The position numbers and the translations under genes were made by a program. From assembly GCA_028455995.1 (NCBI GenBank), contig JABELC010000006.1, forward strand, positions 1,922,001 to 1,986,000: a DNA stretch of 64,000 bases, read 5' to 3'. Source of the DNA: Scleromitrula shiraiana (Eukaryota; Ascomycota; Leotiomycetes; Helotiales; Sclerotiniaceae). The notes under the pieces were generated by a model that saw nothing but the letters and a program-made list of their open reading frames with translations, was not told where the DNA came from and did not search any database. Numbering within the stretch: the first letter of the stretch is position 1; the number at the start of each line of letters is the position of its first letter. Shown one piece after another: positions 10,018 to 22,962 of the stretch.

Positions 10018-11047
10018 ATGACTTCGAACATCAAAATTAACTCGAGCTTGCCCGCTGACACAGTTTGGTTCAGTAGGTTTGCCCTAACTCAAAGCTATCT
10101 TGAAAAAAAGACTAATTGTGATCGCAGTCACCGGCTGTTCATCAGGAATAGGAAAATCTCTAGCCCTAGAGATTTTCAACACCACCACCCACTCAATCAT
10201 AGCTACAGCTCGTAGCGCATCATCTCTCTCCTATCTCCCCAAGTCCCCCCGTGTTCTCACCCTATCTCTCGATGTGACTTCAGCATCTTCGATCACCACT
10301 GCTATATCCACGAGTCTGTCCACCTTCAAACATATTGATGTCCTTGTCAATAATGCCGGATATGGTGTTTTAGGTGACACTGAGATTATCCCAGAAGAAG
10401 AAGCTCGAAAAGCCCTAGAGACTAATTTCTGGGGCCCGGTTCAATTGACCAAGGAAGCTGTGAGGATATTCAGAGAAGTCAATGGAGCTAAGGGGGGCTT
10501 GATTGTTCAAGTTAGCACGATGGGTGGTATTATAGGATTTGGTGGTCAAGCTTTCTATCACGCTAGGTAAAATGACCTTGCCTCTCCTCAAATACACAGA
10601 TTCTAACGAGAAAACAGTAAATTCGCCCTAGAAGGATTCACCGAATCCATGTCCAATGAGCTTCCCCCAGACTGGAACATCCGCTTCCTAATCATCGAAC
10701 CCGGTGGAGTAAAAACCAACTATAGTGGTTCCTCCCTCGTTGCATATCCACCTCATCCCGCCTACAGTAACCCATCATTGCCGACTCGACAACTCGAGGC
10801 ATTCATGAAGAATCCGGCATTTTCAGATAATCTTTCCCAGCCTGATAAAGTGGCTGAAATTATTTTGGAAGCGGTCGAGTTGAGAAGGAACGATGGGTTG
10901 GGGCTGAGATTGCCGGTTGGTGTGGATGCTTGGAGCTTTATTAAGAATAAATATGACCAGGAGCCGGCGGCGCTGGAGAAGGTTAAGGATTTGAGCTTTA
11001 AGACTGGGAATCATAAGTTGTTGGAGGAGATTGGATTTTTGGGTTGA
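10018..11047 (+). CDS. Short-chain dehydrogenase/reductase (classical SDR), 307 aa
   Basis: NAD(P)H-dependent oxidoreductase of unknown substrate. Proposed exons are 10018-10072, 10128-10566 and 10618-11047, with introns of 55 and 51 nt (branch sites ACTAATT and TCTAACG). Joining exon 1 to exon 2 restores TVWFITGCSSGIGKSLA, so the cofactor motif TGCSSGIG (residues 20-27) is split by intron 1. Also seen: the NNAGYG motif, the active-site Ser in VQVSTMGG and the catalytic YHASK, which is split by intron 2. This is the common fungal SDR arrangement of versicolorin/ketoreductase-like proteins; the length is typical. There is no signal peptide, so it is probably cytosolic. No neighbouring pathway genes define the substrate. 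Confidence 0.92.
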
Positions 11048-14000
11048 GAAATTATATATTGTTGTTTGGCTATAGGGTTGGTGCTCAAGATGGTGGAAAG
11101 TGCCATATATAAAAGAGTTGGAATTTAATGGAGCATTAGGAAAGTGAATGAAGAGTTATGAGTTTGGCCAATATAAAGTCCTATCCACTAGTTGTTGAAA
11201 GACCAGCTCCTCAAACTTCCTACTTCTGTCATATATAAATGCACAATATACTGTTTTGCTAGAAAAAACACAGTGTTAAACGAATTGCCCAAAAGACCAC
11301 AGCTCATCAGGGGCCATCATCTACTTTCAAAATCCTGTATGAACAGCTTAAGAACTGCGAAGTCAGCAATTACATTTAAGTAGCATAATTCTATGACAAA
11401 TAACAGCACAAAACGATTCAAGTCCTTGGTAAACAAACCACTTGCCAATCAATATACCAGGACTTCTACAGCAATCTCTCTTCGAAAACATTCACACTTC
11501 TCACATAAATTATAGTCAATGCCAGTTACAACTCAATGTGCCCACACCTTCAATATGTTCAAGTTAGTTTGTCATATACCCCAATCAATAAAACTTAAAT
11601 AGTTCTGGATTGATTGCAGAGTTTCTGTTGCGGTTTGAGGTTGTATTTATAGTACAGTACATCTTAGAGTTCTGTTTGAGTGATTAGCATGGAGCTCCTT
11701 ATGGTGAATATCTCGATCATTTGAGCTTCCACTACCTCCAGGAACATAAGGAGCTTATTTTCGCGGCTGGTATTAGGAGGGATCTATTATGTAGATATAT
11801 AAGAGCCGAACTCCTGCGAGAGTTTTGTTCTGAAAGTAAAAAGCATATATTGGTATCCAGGAACCTATTTATGATGTGTTGAATCTTAGTGAGGATATAT
11901 CTTTAGCTTGATATTAGATGTTTCTCAATCTCTCATAACTATTTAACCTATCTGTTACTGGGCTCTGTAAGTTGGTCTATTCCCAGATATCAACAGCGAA
12001 TGAGACTGCTGACAACAAAGTCTCATTTCTCAAATTAGACAGCAACTTGGATCAGCAAAATCGACAAGGAATATATATGTCAAGGAGTGTAAGCCTATCC
12101 TCATATGTTTCGTCGAAACTTGATCTACAAATTCTCGAAAGCCCAGCGGTTTCCATACACCTGTGAATTCGCCAATCTCTGAGACTTCTCTGTATAACAT
12201 CAAAAGTTAAAATGCATGGTGGGCTCTTATTATAGTAGATGAAAGGGTTGGGATCTGGTTAAACTGTATTTCTGGAATCTACATTCACTTCTTCCCATTC
12301 AATGGTCAAACAGTATCTTCTTATTGATAGAATTGTAGCGCAAATCTCGAAAGACAAAAAGTCTGAAGACCTAAGTCCGTAGCGAAAATTCATCCACCAT
12401 TCCAAGGAAAAAGAGAACCCGAACATAAAACCTCTACAAAATTGCAAGATACTCGCATGTACGAGGGTCAGTCACACACTCGAGTATCCCAATGTCTTCT
12501 AATCACTATGGCCAAACTCAACCACCTGAGCGATACTATAAGACCAAAATTTTGGTATAGTGGCACAATATCAGGCTGGACGATTTATTAGTTGTTGGAA
12601 TTCATATACTATGAGTTATGTTTGGCTTACTTGTTGCCGAGTGAGTGAATTGATGAATCAGTAGGATTTTCACACATGGATACATGGAAATTTCAGATTA
12701 TTATGCTTGTTATCATTATTTATGGAAGTTTATCTCTCTTTTGTTGGAGTTTCTCGTGCAGGTAGATATATATGGAGTTCATGAAGAAGTTATTGGTGGT
12801 TGATGGCTTGCCAGGGACTCGGCCGCTGGAGGAAGTTCACGGGTATCACTTGAACTTATTAGATGTCTCGCTCTTTCAAAGTCTGGTAATGATAGTTCTT
12901 TAGCTATGATGAAGAGTGTTAATTTTTGTAATCCTTCCTTCATTTCATTTACTATGAGATTAGTATTTCTTAGGTTACCCGATGGATCTCGAAAATATGA
13001 TATGATTTGATTTATAAACTATATAACATGACAGGTAATTCCGAGAAGAGGATTTGTCAAACAGTTATGTTACTATCATCGACCTGATTGCTGATTATCG
13101 CTCACTCTAAGATCTTATGCTCGATTTGCAGTGATAGCATCGCGGTTCGAAACGAATTGGATGCACACATCACATCTTCAGACTTAATGACACAATATCT
13201 ATCGAAAGATATCTCACCAATTCTAATATGATAAAAACTTCAGATTGAACTCTTAAGATATAATGCTTTGGGCACGAATGAATGGTACCCAATAACATAA
13301 AATTTGCAAGTGATTATGGTAGGATTTCTCAGTGGCACCCCAACGTATCTTTCATGTAATGACACTTCACCACTAACCAATAAATATCCATACCCTCCAA
13401 TAGTATTCCCAACCATCTAGTTCAAAACACTTATCCCAGATTCCTGCGAACGTATGTATGCTTTACATCTGATGTAGCCTCACCGAGAGGGGTATTATGC
13501 GGCTAGAGAAGATCTTGGTACAGGATTCCAATGATCACCTGCTTTTACGCAGAAGTTGAGTTGGGAACGGTATACTGTTCACAGCATATCAGTAAGGCTA
13601 GATAATTGATTGAACGATTCTGTTCGAATCATACTTAGTTATTTGGTATTGAGTGCCTGCCATACATAGTGAGTATGCAGAGAGGTCTCGGAATCAGGAC
13701 TGAAAAGACGACGAGCAAGGTGTTCGATTATGGGTTTCTACCAATTAGTTGTCACCGATATGTCACTGTTGCTCTTGAATATCTGATCGATATTTTGATT
13801 GTCTTTCTCATTTAAGTACGATATGCCGAATCGTAAATAATGGTTATCGTTATAGATTAAAAAATTGATATCGTTATAGCTGGGACGAATTTCTATTGTA
13901 GTCACTTTCTTTATTCTAGCACTATAAACACTTATATCGAACGAAATATCTTTTAACTGTATTCAACTTGAAATAACGTTGTCGATGTGGCCTTCATAAT

Positions 14001-17000
14001 TCGTAGCCTGTACCGTCATTATGTTGAAGTGAGGTTGTACATGGACCCGCCGAATTTAACTGCAGTCTACTTGCTTGTATTGATTCTACGCCCCCTTTTC
14101 TGGATTTCAATTCCGAATCAAAACACTTCCCATCAAATGTTTCATGCATTATCCACTACTTTCCCAATCCAGGTATAGATTCCCCAAATTGAAACATTCC
14201 ATCTCCTCCACGACATTTCCATGAACTCACCCCCAACCATCCCGTCTATTCCCAAGCACTGCATGAAGAAAAACCCACTTTCCATTAAAACTAATATAAA
14301 GATCCAGCCTTACAGCCCCACCCAAAATAACACCGGCTCCCCACTCTAATCATCTGAAATAAATGCTTCTAGACCATCTCAATTCCTCCACCCTCTCGTA
14401 ACACCACCACTAAGTATATGAGCGAACACCGGATGTAACACACAGGGTAATCCTTACCCGCCGACAGCCATCACGATCCGACTCGGTCACCATCGCCCAA
14501 ACAAAGTCATTCGCGACTACCGAAGGGTCGTTGCATGAATCGTCATACATAGATACATCCCAAGGTTCTCAGCCACCGTTTTGTTTTACCTTTCCTTTTC
14601 CTTCTCGCTCATCAGTCATGCTTGCATGCTTAACGTACCAACGCAACGGATTTCTGCATATCATTAGCATGTATGCATAATCGAAACCCGAAGTGAAGTT
14701 CCTCGCGGTGCCAATCCAGCTCAACATAACCATCCGTTCCAAACCTGGAAACTATCTCCCTCATCGTACCACTCCACTGGCACGGAATCCAGCATGCATG
14801 ATCGTAAGATTGAGTCGAGTGTATTGAAGCATCAACACGTCATGTTATGTTTTAGAAAGGTCGGATATCATTCTATGTTCTAGACGTATCCTCACTTACC
14901 GTCTTTTCTAACTCGCCAACTGCCGCTGGAACATACGGTAGGCCTGTTCTCACATGTTGCCCACCATCAAGTTCCCACAAAATCCATCTTAAACTACCCT
15001 CCCCAATCCACTTTTCTCAGCTACCCTCTTCCCATTCCCTCTCCATTTCATCATCATACGCACAACCAACAAAATCTCCAAGCCAACCCATCACATTGGC
15101 GCGGAACTCAACATACTGTACTCACCGAAAACCATCACGCAATCGCCGACTGCCCATTAAACTTCGCCCACCCACTAACATTGCATCCACAAGGTATCTC
15201 CATACCAGACTCTGCCCATTCCACTCTCCCTTTCCCTGCCCATATCAAACATATAAAAACACCCCATCCCTCCGCACCGTTCGCCGCGTACGTTTCGGTG
15301 ACACTATACCCGCCGAACACCACGTCAAACCTCATCAGCATTGTGTCCCTTTCCAACATGTTCGTTGCACGGCATACATACGCAACGATGTCTTGCAGTT
15401 AGTTCAGTATCTGTGCTTGCATATACGGAATCGCTTGAGATTCGTAGCTTAACCGTTTCTTAATTTTCTTCATTGGGGTTTTTTTTTGGCTTCTTGGCTG
15501 GTGCAGATCTAGACGTTCTTTGGCATTTACGCGAAGGTGAGACTGAGAAGTGACATTATACTTTTTTTGAAATTTGAACGTGAAGCTTCTAAGGTGAATA
15601 GATAGATAATATTAATTTTGACCGTGTTGGAGTCAAACAGTAGAGGCGTTGAAACTTTGACCTTACAACTGTAGCAGGAAAGAATTGAGTGTAATGTTTG
15701 CGCCAAGAAAGGTGTAATTTCATGGCATAATTTTCTTTATTCCGAACTCGGTCAGTGGTATATTGAAGCAAGAAGCATCAACTCCCCTCCGTATGACTCG
15801 CTCACCTGCCATTTTGAACTTCATCACTTCATATTCCAAGGGTCCAAGTAATAGTACTCGAAGCCTGTTTAATCCAAAAACCAAGAGATAGGTGGAAATA
15901 TCTGTCATTTATACTGTTGGAATACAATACAAAAGTGCAATGAAACTCTCCACCCGAGCATATTCCTTTGCATTTGCAAAACGAAAAGCAAAAACAAAAT
16001 CCCGAAGCTGTTGTAGTTACCCCATCGTCTGAAAAGAAGATAGAGAACATTCAACATTCAACCAGACAATAAACTACCATCTCCTATTTTCTCTACATGA
16101 ATAGATTCAGTAATCTCATAAAACAAACAACCTCCAATCATTTCTCCAGTTTTCACAAAAAGACAAAATAGACACCCTTAACACCTTCGTTGTAGTACGT
16201 ACCACGGACTAACCGACCATCCATTCGTCCATCGATAATACCATTACACCACCTAGCATAGACAGATACATAAGCAGAAGGAAACAAATAGAAAGTTTAA
16301 CAAAATTAGGTCTGCCAATCCATGAGCAAAGTAAAAGCAAAAAGATAAAAGAAAACTTGCTATATTGGGGAATTCTAAAAAACATCAGGAATGAAGCGAG
16401 AGAACAAATGTTCAGAACAAGTTTGTGTTACATAGGAATTCATTTTTGGGGTATTGGGATAGATGATCTCGATGAAAGTGATAATACTACTCGGTGTTTG
16501 ATTTGAATTCGAGAACCGATGACTGCAGATAGGCTGTTGAGTACCGTAAGACTAGTACGCAGCAATTTCGGCTCAGCAAACGAAGTAGTTGTAGTTCCTT
16601 GATAAGATCGATGCGGCGGTAAAGAAAAAAGTATCGGAAATTCGTATCCATACAAGGATTAGTATCCATGAAATTTTCGTAAAAAAGAAACAATAGACGT
16701 TAACTTGAGTGCTAACAGTTGAAGGAAACATTTGAGAATTGAGGAAGTTGCATTTTGAGGAGGAGAAAATATGCTTGTTGCTGACCAATGACCGGCCACT
16801 AATCGGAAAGCACATGGTGTCCCTGCATGCATTTCATGCAGCTATCCCATAGGCCTGTCATATTTTTTTATGTTGTTTTTTTGTCCGACTGGAAAAAGGT
16901 AAGTCTGAAACATTTCTTCGGCTGTGACCATCCATGTTGTCAGTGGCTTTCTTTGATACAATTTTGATAACGACATCAATCCTCACCGCCGCCATGCATC

Positions 17001-17197
17001 ACTTGAATGATATGATGGAAGATATGATAATTTGAAGAGGGGAAAAAAGAGGAATATACCTATAGACCATAATTCACAAATTTCTCCTCACAACCCAACA
17101 ACCAAAATACAATATTTCCATGAGCATAGTGCAGACGAACTAATGGCCATACATAGTCAATGCAACAGCTAATTGTAATCTTATCATCGTAATGAGG
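11048..17197. other. 6-kb gene-poor region
   Basis: No gene is supported. Most of it is ordinary AT-rich spacer. Between about 14200 and 15450 the plus strand is C-rich, which leaves several frames open on both strands without domain features. These include a minus-strand frame of about 85 codons ending near 15135. No tRNA-like cloverleaf or transposon termini were recognised. Confidence 0.45.
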
Positions 17198-17362
17198 TTA
17201 CAATTTATCTGCACAATTTCGACAAGTCTTGAGTTTGCAATATTTACACTCATAGATGAGCCAGTGAGGTCCTGAATGGCACATCGAGCATAACCACTGA
17301 ATTAATGTTGATTCAGACTTGAGAATATTGAAAGAATGACTGCAGTGTGTTGGGACAGCCAT
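17198..17362 (-). CDS. Small Cys-rich protein, 54 aa, likely zinc-binding
   Basis: The minus-strand ORF starts at the ATG at 17362 and stops at 17198. The protein has the spaced cysteines CSMC, ECKYC and CRNC around SGPHWLIYECKYCKLKTC, which suggests a compact zinc ribbon or knuckle. Aromatic residues between the pairs, as in QWLCSMCHSGPHWLIYEC, resemble small Cys-rich proteins found in many filamentous fungi, as I recall them; no function is established. A probable 5'-leader intron lies at 17488-17395 (donor GTATGT, TACTAAT branch site, acceptor TTTTCAG), which supports a transcribed gene. The frame stays open upstream of the ATG through this junction but no earlier ATG was found, so the ATG at 17362 is preferred. 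No signal peptide is seen. Confidence 0.6.
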   Translation of the reverse strand: MAVPTHCSHSFNILKSESTLIQWLCSMCHSGPHWLIYECKYCKLKTCRNCADKL

Positions 17363-17394
17363 TGTGAGAGAAGCCGAGAGAGTTTGGAAGGTAA

Positions 17395-17488
17395 CTGAAA
17401 AAGTAATTTGTATCTAAATCAAATATTAGTATTGGTCTTGAAATATTGGTCGAAATAAAAGTGATGGGAAGTTATGAGGTAAACATAC
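17395..17488 (-). other. Probable 5'-UTR intron of the small Cys-rich gene
   Basis: The 94-nt stretch on the minus strand has donor GTATGT, a TACTAAT branch-like site and a TTTTCAG acceptor, 32 nt before the ATG. All three signals fit fungal introns. Confidence 0.5.
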
Positions 17489-18148
17489 TTATGAGATGGG
17501 CGGAGAAGCCAGGAAGCAAACAGACAACCACGATGAGACTATGAATTGTAATTGAGTTGGATTTTGAAATCAATTGGTTTTCTCTGAGTTTATTTGAGGC
17601 TGGATAGGTTGTCGTAGAGCTTGAGAAGAAAAGTAGAAGGTTGAGAAGTTGAAGAGTTAAGACCAGAGAAAAGATTTCTTTTGAAGATCTAAAATTCGGA
17701 TCTATTCACCTCGATAGGAGCAAAATTCACTTTTTGAGATTGAATATACTTCAAGATGAGGTACTATAATTTCTCAAGATAGGTGAACCAGAAGTCAATG
17801 TCTTGTCCAATATTAATCTGAGTAGATAGTAGATACTCCAACAATCAAAGAGTTTAATAGTGAATATATGAGACGAATCTGGGAAATGATAAAGAGGTTT
17901 AATAATGATGTTTCCAGATTGGCGGTCACCAGAGTATGCCTCTTATATATGCCTAGGTATATGTTGTAAAATATGAGATAAATTCTTCAAAAGTAAGGAT
18001 ATAATAGGTTGTAAACTCGAAAATATGATATGAAATTGATCAGGGATTTGGTATAATTGCCCAGATGTGGATGGATATTCTTGAAGCAGTGATCAAGGGA
18101 AGAAATTGTATAGATGAAGATATCTCATTCAAAAGATATTTTATATAT

Positions 18149-18180
<32 letters not shown>

Positions 18181-20629
18181 GAATAAGGGGTCTCTTAAGT
18201 AGGGATCGAAGATCGAAAGGTGGTAGAGTATGAATACCGTACACGATGATTGCAAAGTATGAGGCTGTTCTTTTTTTAGCCCGATTTTTCGTCTCTCGGC
18301 AGAAGTAACGTTTGTATGGTGTTTAAGAGGAGAATTGAGTGGTGTGGACTTTTGAGGCTGTTTATATCGTTTGATTGTTTGGTTCAGTTGAGTCGAGTTG
18401 ACCTGATATATGTTGTTGTTGTTGACTTGTAATATGAATTGTTTGCTTGGTATGGTTGATTCCCGTGGCTTCTAATATGAGATAGGTAATTCTGATGGGT
18501 AACTGAATAATTTCAATATCTAAGAATGGAACCGGTTGTATCGTATTGAATCCAAAAGGTTGCGGGAGTTCGGAAATATACTTGTGATGTGGAAGGACGA
18601 AGGGGTTGTTGCATGTGTCGGTAGTATATATCAAATTGAAGACTAGTTAAGCCAAGATATAAGTAGTAGTTGGACAAGGACAAGGACAAGCAATTTAAAA
18701 CAACTTTGTAAAGCAAGTTCGAGACATAAAAGAAATTTAAATGGAGAATTGAAGTAGAGACAGAGGAAGTAAACTATCAAATAACCAATGATGACAATGA
18801 TGACAATGATAATGACAATGATTTATTATTATTGTTATTATTGTTATTATTGTTATTATTATTATTATTGTTGTTGTTTTGGTCCCAACATCCATATGTA
18901 AGAGGATAGGAAAGAAGGGAAAGAGATTTGGAGAGATGGGAAAGTTTGAAGTTTGAAGCTTGAGCTCGTCCCTCCGCCTCGCCTCGAACACCAAGAAACA
19001 GGTAGATTAGAATAGTTTAAGTAAGGGATCCATTCTTTTCTAGAAATTTGCTTTAGTGGGGTGGAATTGTTCCATTGGGCTGAAAAAGTATGGAGACATA
19101 TTTACCAGGGGAAAAGCTTTATCATAATGGAGAAATGGGGAGGGAGAGAAGGGAGGGGGAGAAGAGACAGAGAGATTCCCAGATGTTAATTGTGGATATG
19201 GATATGTATCCAGATGACCCAGACCCAAATCCCATGGCGATTTTCTTCTCATCATGAAATCTAGATGAAGTTAGTTGCGTGTAGCATGTCGAATTCCCGA
19301 AGAAGGTGTGCTGAGAATTCTGATACCATGCCAGTGGTACGGTACAATTGAGTAAAGTTTGTGGTGTGTATGGTATGTACTGTACTACCTACACTTCACG
19401 CTTTACTGAAAATAAACGTTCGGAGGAGGCTTTGAGGCTTGATATTCGCACTGTCATAGGATAGGCATTGATTGGTCCAAGAGGAAGCATTCAAGATATT
19501 TGGCTTTTTTTTCGCGGAGCTCAGAAATCGGAAAGTCTGGTTGGTTTGTATCAACGTTTGTAAAGTTCAAGGTATGACTGATATTGATTGTATGGGTATG
19601 ATTAAGATTGGTGATGATTGATTGTCTAATCGCCTTACAAGTACGAGAGCACGGATACGTACCTAGGTGGCTAGGTAGCCTGCTCAAGGTGACTGTCGAG
19701 CTGAATGAACGAAGATAGGAGATAGGAAGAGCTGGAAGCCATCACCGTTACTATATCTTCCTTGAATTCAATGAATGCTGGATAGGTGTCATCAAGGGGA
19801 TACATCATTGAACTAGATCTGGAAAGTATGGCAAGTGGGGTCCGAACCTGCCCTGACATGAATTTGCGGAAAGTGTGCGGCCGTAAATTTATATTTTGTT
19901 TTAAGAGAGGTTTGTATTCCATGCAGATGAGGGTCAGCAAGAAGAGATGTTTGCCTAGGTGAATAATTCCGAAAGAAATTGGCTCGCTTTTACCTAGGTA
20001 GAGAATTCTTACAAGATGGTCACCATACAGGTATCATTCCCTGGTTAGATTGTGAAAGAAAGCTGGAGTAGTTATAGATAGACCTATAGAAAGCAAGGTT
20101 TGCTATACCAGAACCAAAGCATCATGAAATTTGGTTATCATATCATGCAAGTCTTCGAAAAGGGTTGTGGAAACGATTTGACTATTTCAAGGTAGAGAAA
20201 TCAAGGTCACGAACTACATGTTGCACAAGGAAGTTAGTCGTCCGGGTAATCGTTATAGCAACCATGTTGTTATCAAGGATCAAATAGGTAGGATTAATAA
20301 CGGAGAGACCTTCCTCGTGGCATATGCTAGGGTTAATCGAGATGACAAGGTAATTGAGTGGATGCAAGGATTAGTGGAGAATCTGCGTATTGATGAAGGG
20401 GGGGAACAATTGGCATTGGGGAAAGTAACCGAGAAGACCGAGAGCGTTTTTAGAAAGTAGAACTGGTTGATTTGGATCGTTGGCGGCAACAACATTTTTC
20501 AATGCCCAGAACGAAAGATTGATTCTTTGGATGAGAATGAATCAATGAAACAAACGACTGAAAGAAGTTAAAGCGAAAGAAGATACGACTCGGATTATGA
20601 GTATTGTTTATAGTTACTAGTACTAGTAA
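17489..20629. other. Gene-poor region with simple repeats
   Basis: No supported gene. It contains an (AT)n tract near 18150-18181 and GTT/ATT plus GACAAT repeats near 18785-18875. An 80-codon open frame at 20218-20460 has ordinary composition but no domain or splice context. Confidence 0.45.
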
Positions 20630-21025
20630 TAGAATGCTTCAGCAACTTGAAGAAATTAGTATATACGTAATCATGATCATCGTGGATCAGATTAAAATAG
20701 TAAAAGCTAAAAAACTAAACCGAATTAGGAATTATATAATATTCGATCTTGGCATAAAAATGCTTTAAATAGCTTTTATATAATCTGGCATATAAAATTA
20801 ATTAAAATTAATTTAATCTAATTTAATTAACTACCATAGTCACGGTATAAAAACATATTCTTATTTTTTATAGAACATTATCATTTTTATCAATATGTTG
20901 ATCTAATTAAGCTACTAGTAGCTTTCAAGTTCTATGATAAATCACTACTACTAGTAGTATATTATATTTAAAAAGGTTACAATATATCCATTATTTTGTA
21001 TATAATTTCTTGCTGAAGCATTCTA
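20630..21025. mobile_element. MITE-like element with terminal inverted repeats
   Basis: The two ends are perfect 16-bp inverted repeats: TAGAATGCTTCAGCAA at 20630-20645 and TTGCTGAAGCATTCTA at 21010-21025. The similarity continues inward (GAAATTA and TATAC on both sides, with a 6-bp insertion at the left end). The interior of about 365 bp is very AT-rich and has no ORF. TA at both borders fits a Tc1/mariner-type TA duplication. Size, lack of coding capacity and termini fit a non-autonomous DNA transposon; AT-richness may reflect RIP. Confidence 0.7.
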
Positions 21026-22894
21026 CTAATGTGATACAATACGTAGTAACACGACAAATAAGAAGTATTATAGGGTACAATTACTACTCCATCAATATCA
21101 GCTTGACGTTGACAACTTTGACATCGACATGGTATTAAGCCTTCTGCCATCCCAGTACAACATTTTCCTTGATCATGGAGCGATTACTAGAAAATTTGTG
21201 AGAATCATCAGAGGGCGCAAAAAGCGGTAGGGGTTCTTCGGGAATGTGACCTTCTTGATGCCATGAAGAACCGAGCCGTTGTCATCACAGATGACAGATG
21301 ATGAATAGTGGGATGATTGTGATCGCAGGGCTGTAACGGTTTTAACGGGTTTCCTTCCTGCCATCGTTCCGGATCTACTTCCTGACGAGCAAGGCATATT
21401 TCAAAGGCAGGTTACCTATAGACATCCAAGATAATGATCGAAACCTCGGTTTAAAGTCATCTCAGAGAAGACACATCTACAACATACAGTGATCCGATCT
21501 ACCTTGAAGCTATTCAAAAATCTTCAAGAAATCACGGGAACAATTTCGTCCCCATTATTTCAATAATTAATTAGGCTAACAGGGTCTACCTAGATGCTCT
21601 TGCAGCGAAAGGGACCCAGTACTGAGGTGTCGGTAAAAAAATGTAACACCGACTAAAATCATAATCGTGGAGGGGGCAATTTTTTGGAACTTGCATCTAA
21701 GATCTTTGCGTACATAGTGGCTAGGATACGAGTACAGGTAGATCAACAATTTACTTTGTATATGACACTCTAATTCTGGAACAGGTTCAACCTTTTGAAA
21801 TTGGATAATCAATTGATCATCTACTTTGTGTACGAAAAGGCCTTGCGCAAAATCAGATATGAGCATCCGGGGCATGTATCAACTTTCTACGCCTCATTCA
21901 TACTTTTGATATCCTTTCCCATCACCACCGCATCATCGTTATCATCACTTATTATATTAACATTCAGACCGGGTACAACCATTAATCATTACTCTTTTCG
22001 GTTCGCCGTTTTGTGAGGATTATGCTCTCATCTATACCTGGTCTATTCGTACAGCTTCTACCGTATCAACCAAGGCCGCGGAAGGTGGATGTAAGATTTT
22101 AGAACAAGAACTTGGACTTGAATTAATCTTGGAGGGTTACTTTAAATATCTGAAAATGTTATTGATGATGTTCTTGTGACGAAACTCCTGTTGATGAGAT
22201 GAGGTCCTACCAATACATAAGGGGGTCTTCATAGTTGTCTGGTTCGATAGTGTCTACTGGCTGAAGGAAAACGAGGTGTCTTTGCTTGATCTGCTTACCA
22301 TTCGCATTCCAAATCTAGAAAATTATATTAAGAGAAAACTTTACTCGAAACCATTATCATCGTTATACGAAGGTAATTTCCTTATTCATATCATTCTCGT
22401 ATGCATGAAAAACTCTATTGAATTCCAATCGCATTTGAAATGATTCGTTATTCATCTGTTATGTCGCATTCATTCATCAACAATCGTGAACAGAAAAAGC
22501 TCCCGGTACGTAGATACGATACGATTAGCTAGGTACAACCATACACGGCGTAGAGAATACGTGCATATAACTTCCCCAAAATCACACCCAAATGGGGAAA
22601 TTCTATATGCAGACTATCCAACCTTGGGAAATGTTCAAATGAATAAGGTTCGATGCACATCACTTCTTTGGGACGAATACAGAGCTGATTCTGTATCAAG
22701 ATCCTTGTTACAGACACAAGACCTTACTTGCATGCCATGCCACTTGATTGAGTATGCCATTTGTCCATTTGCCATGCACAATCAAATCAATCAAGCGCAT
22801 CATCTAATCTAGGCGGCGGGGGAGCATCAAATCAGATGAAAATATTCGCACCGTTACGACCCCAGCTAAACCTAATTGCGGTGTATATACGCAT

Positions 22895-22962
22895 TATGTA
22901 TGTATGTATGTATGTATGTATGTATGTATGTATGTATGTATGTATGTATGTATGTATGTATG
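22895..22962. repeat. (TATG)n microsatellite
   Basis: About 17 uninterrupted copies of the tetranucleotide TATG. Confidence 0.95.

Noticed and set aside
12781..12903. 40-codon ORF starting MKKLLVVDGLPG
   Set aside because: Short, with no context beyond a plausible peptide; not distinguishable from chance.
15295..15308. GGTGACACTATA, identical to the core of the phage SP6 promoter
   Set aside because: A 12-base match without the flanking promoter bases and without vector sequence around it; taken as chance.
15135..15400. Minus-strand frame of about 85 codons (...VFGGYSVTETYAANGAEG...)
   Set aside because: It lies in a C-rich region where several frames on both strands are open; no start, splice signals or domain are convincing.
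20218..20460. 80-codon plus-strand ORF
   Set aside because: Ordinary composition, no domain, and no splice or promoter context.
21173..21397. 74-codon minus-strand ORF
   Set aside because: Protein-like in places but no motif or context; not enough to call a gene.
22895..22962. Regular repeat considered as a CRISPR-like array
   Set aside because: A pure tetranucleotide repeat without spacers, in a eukaryotic genome.
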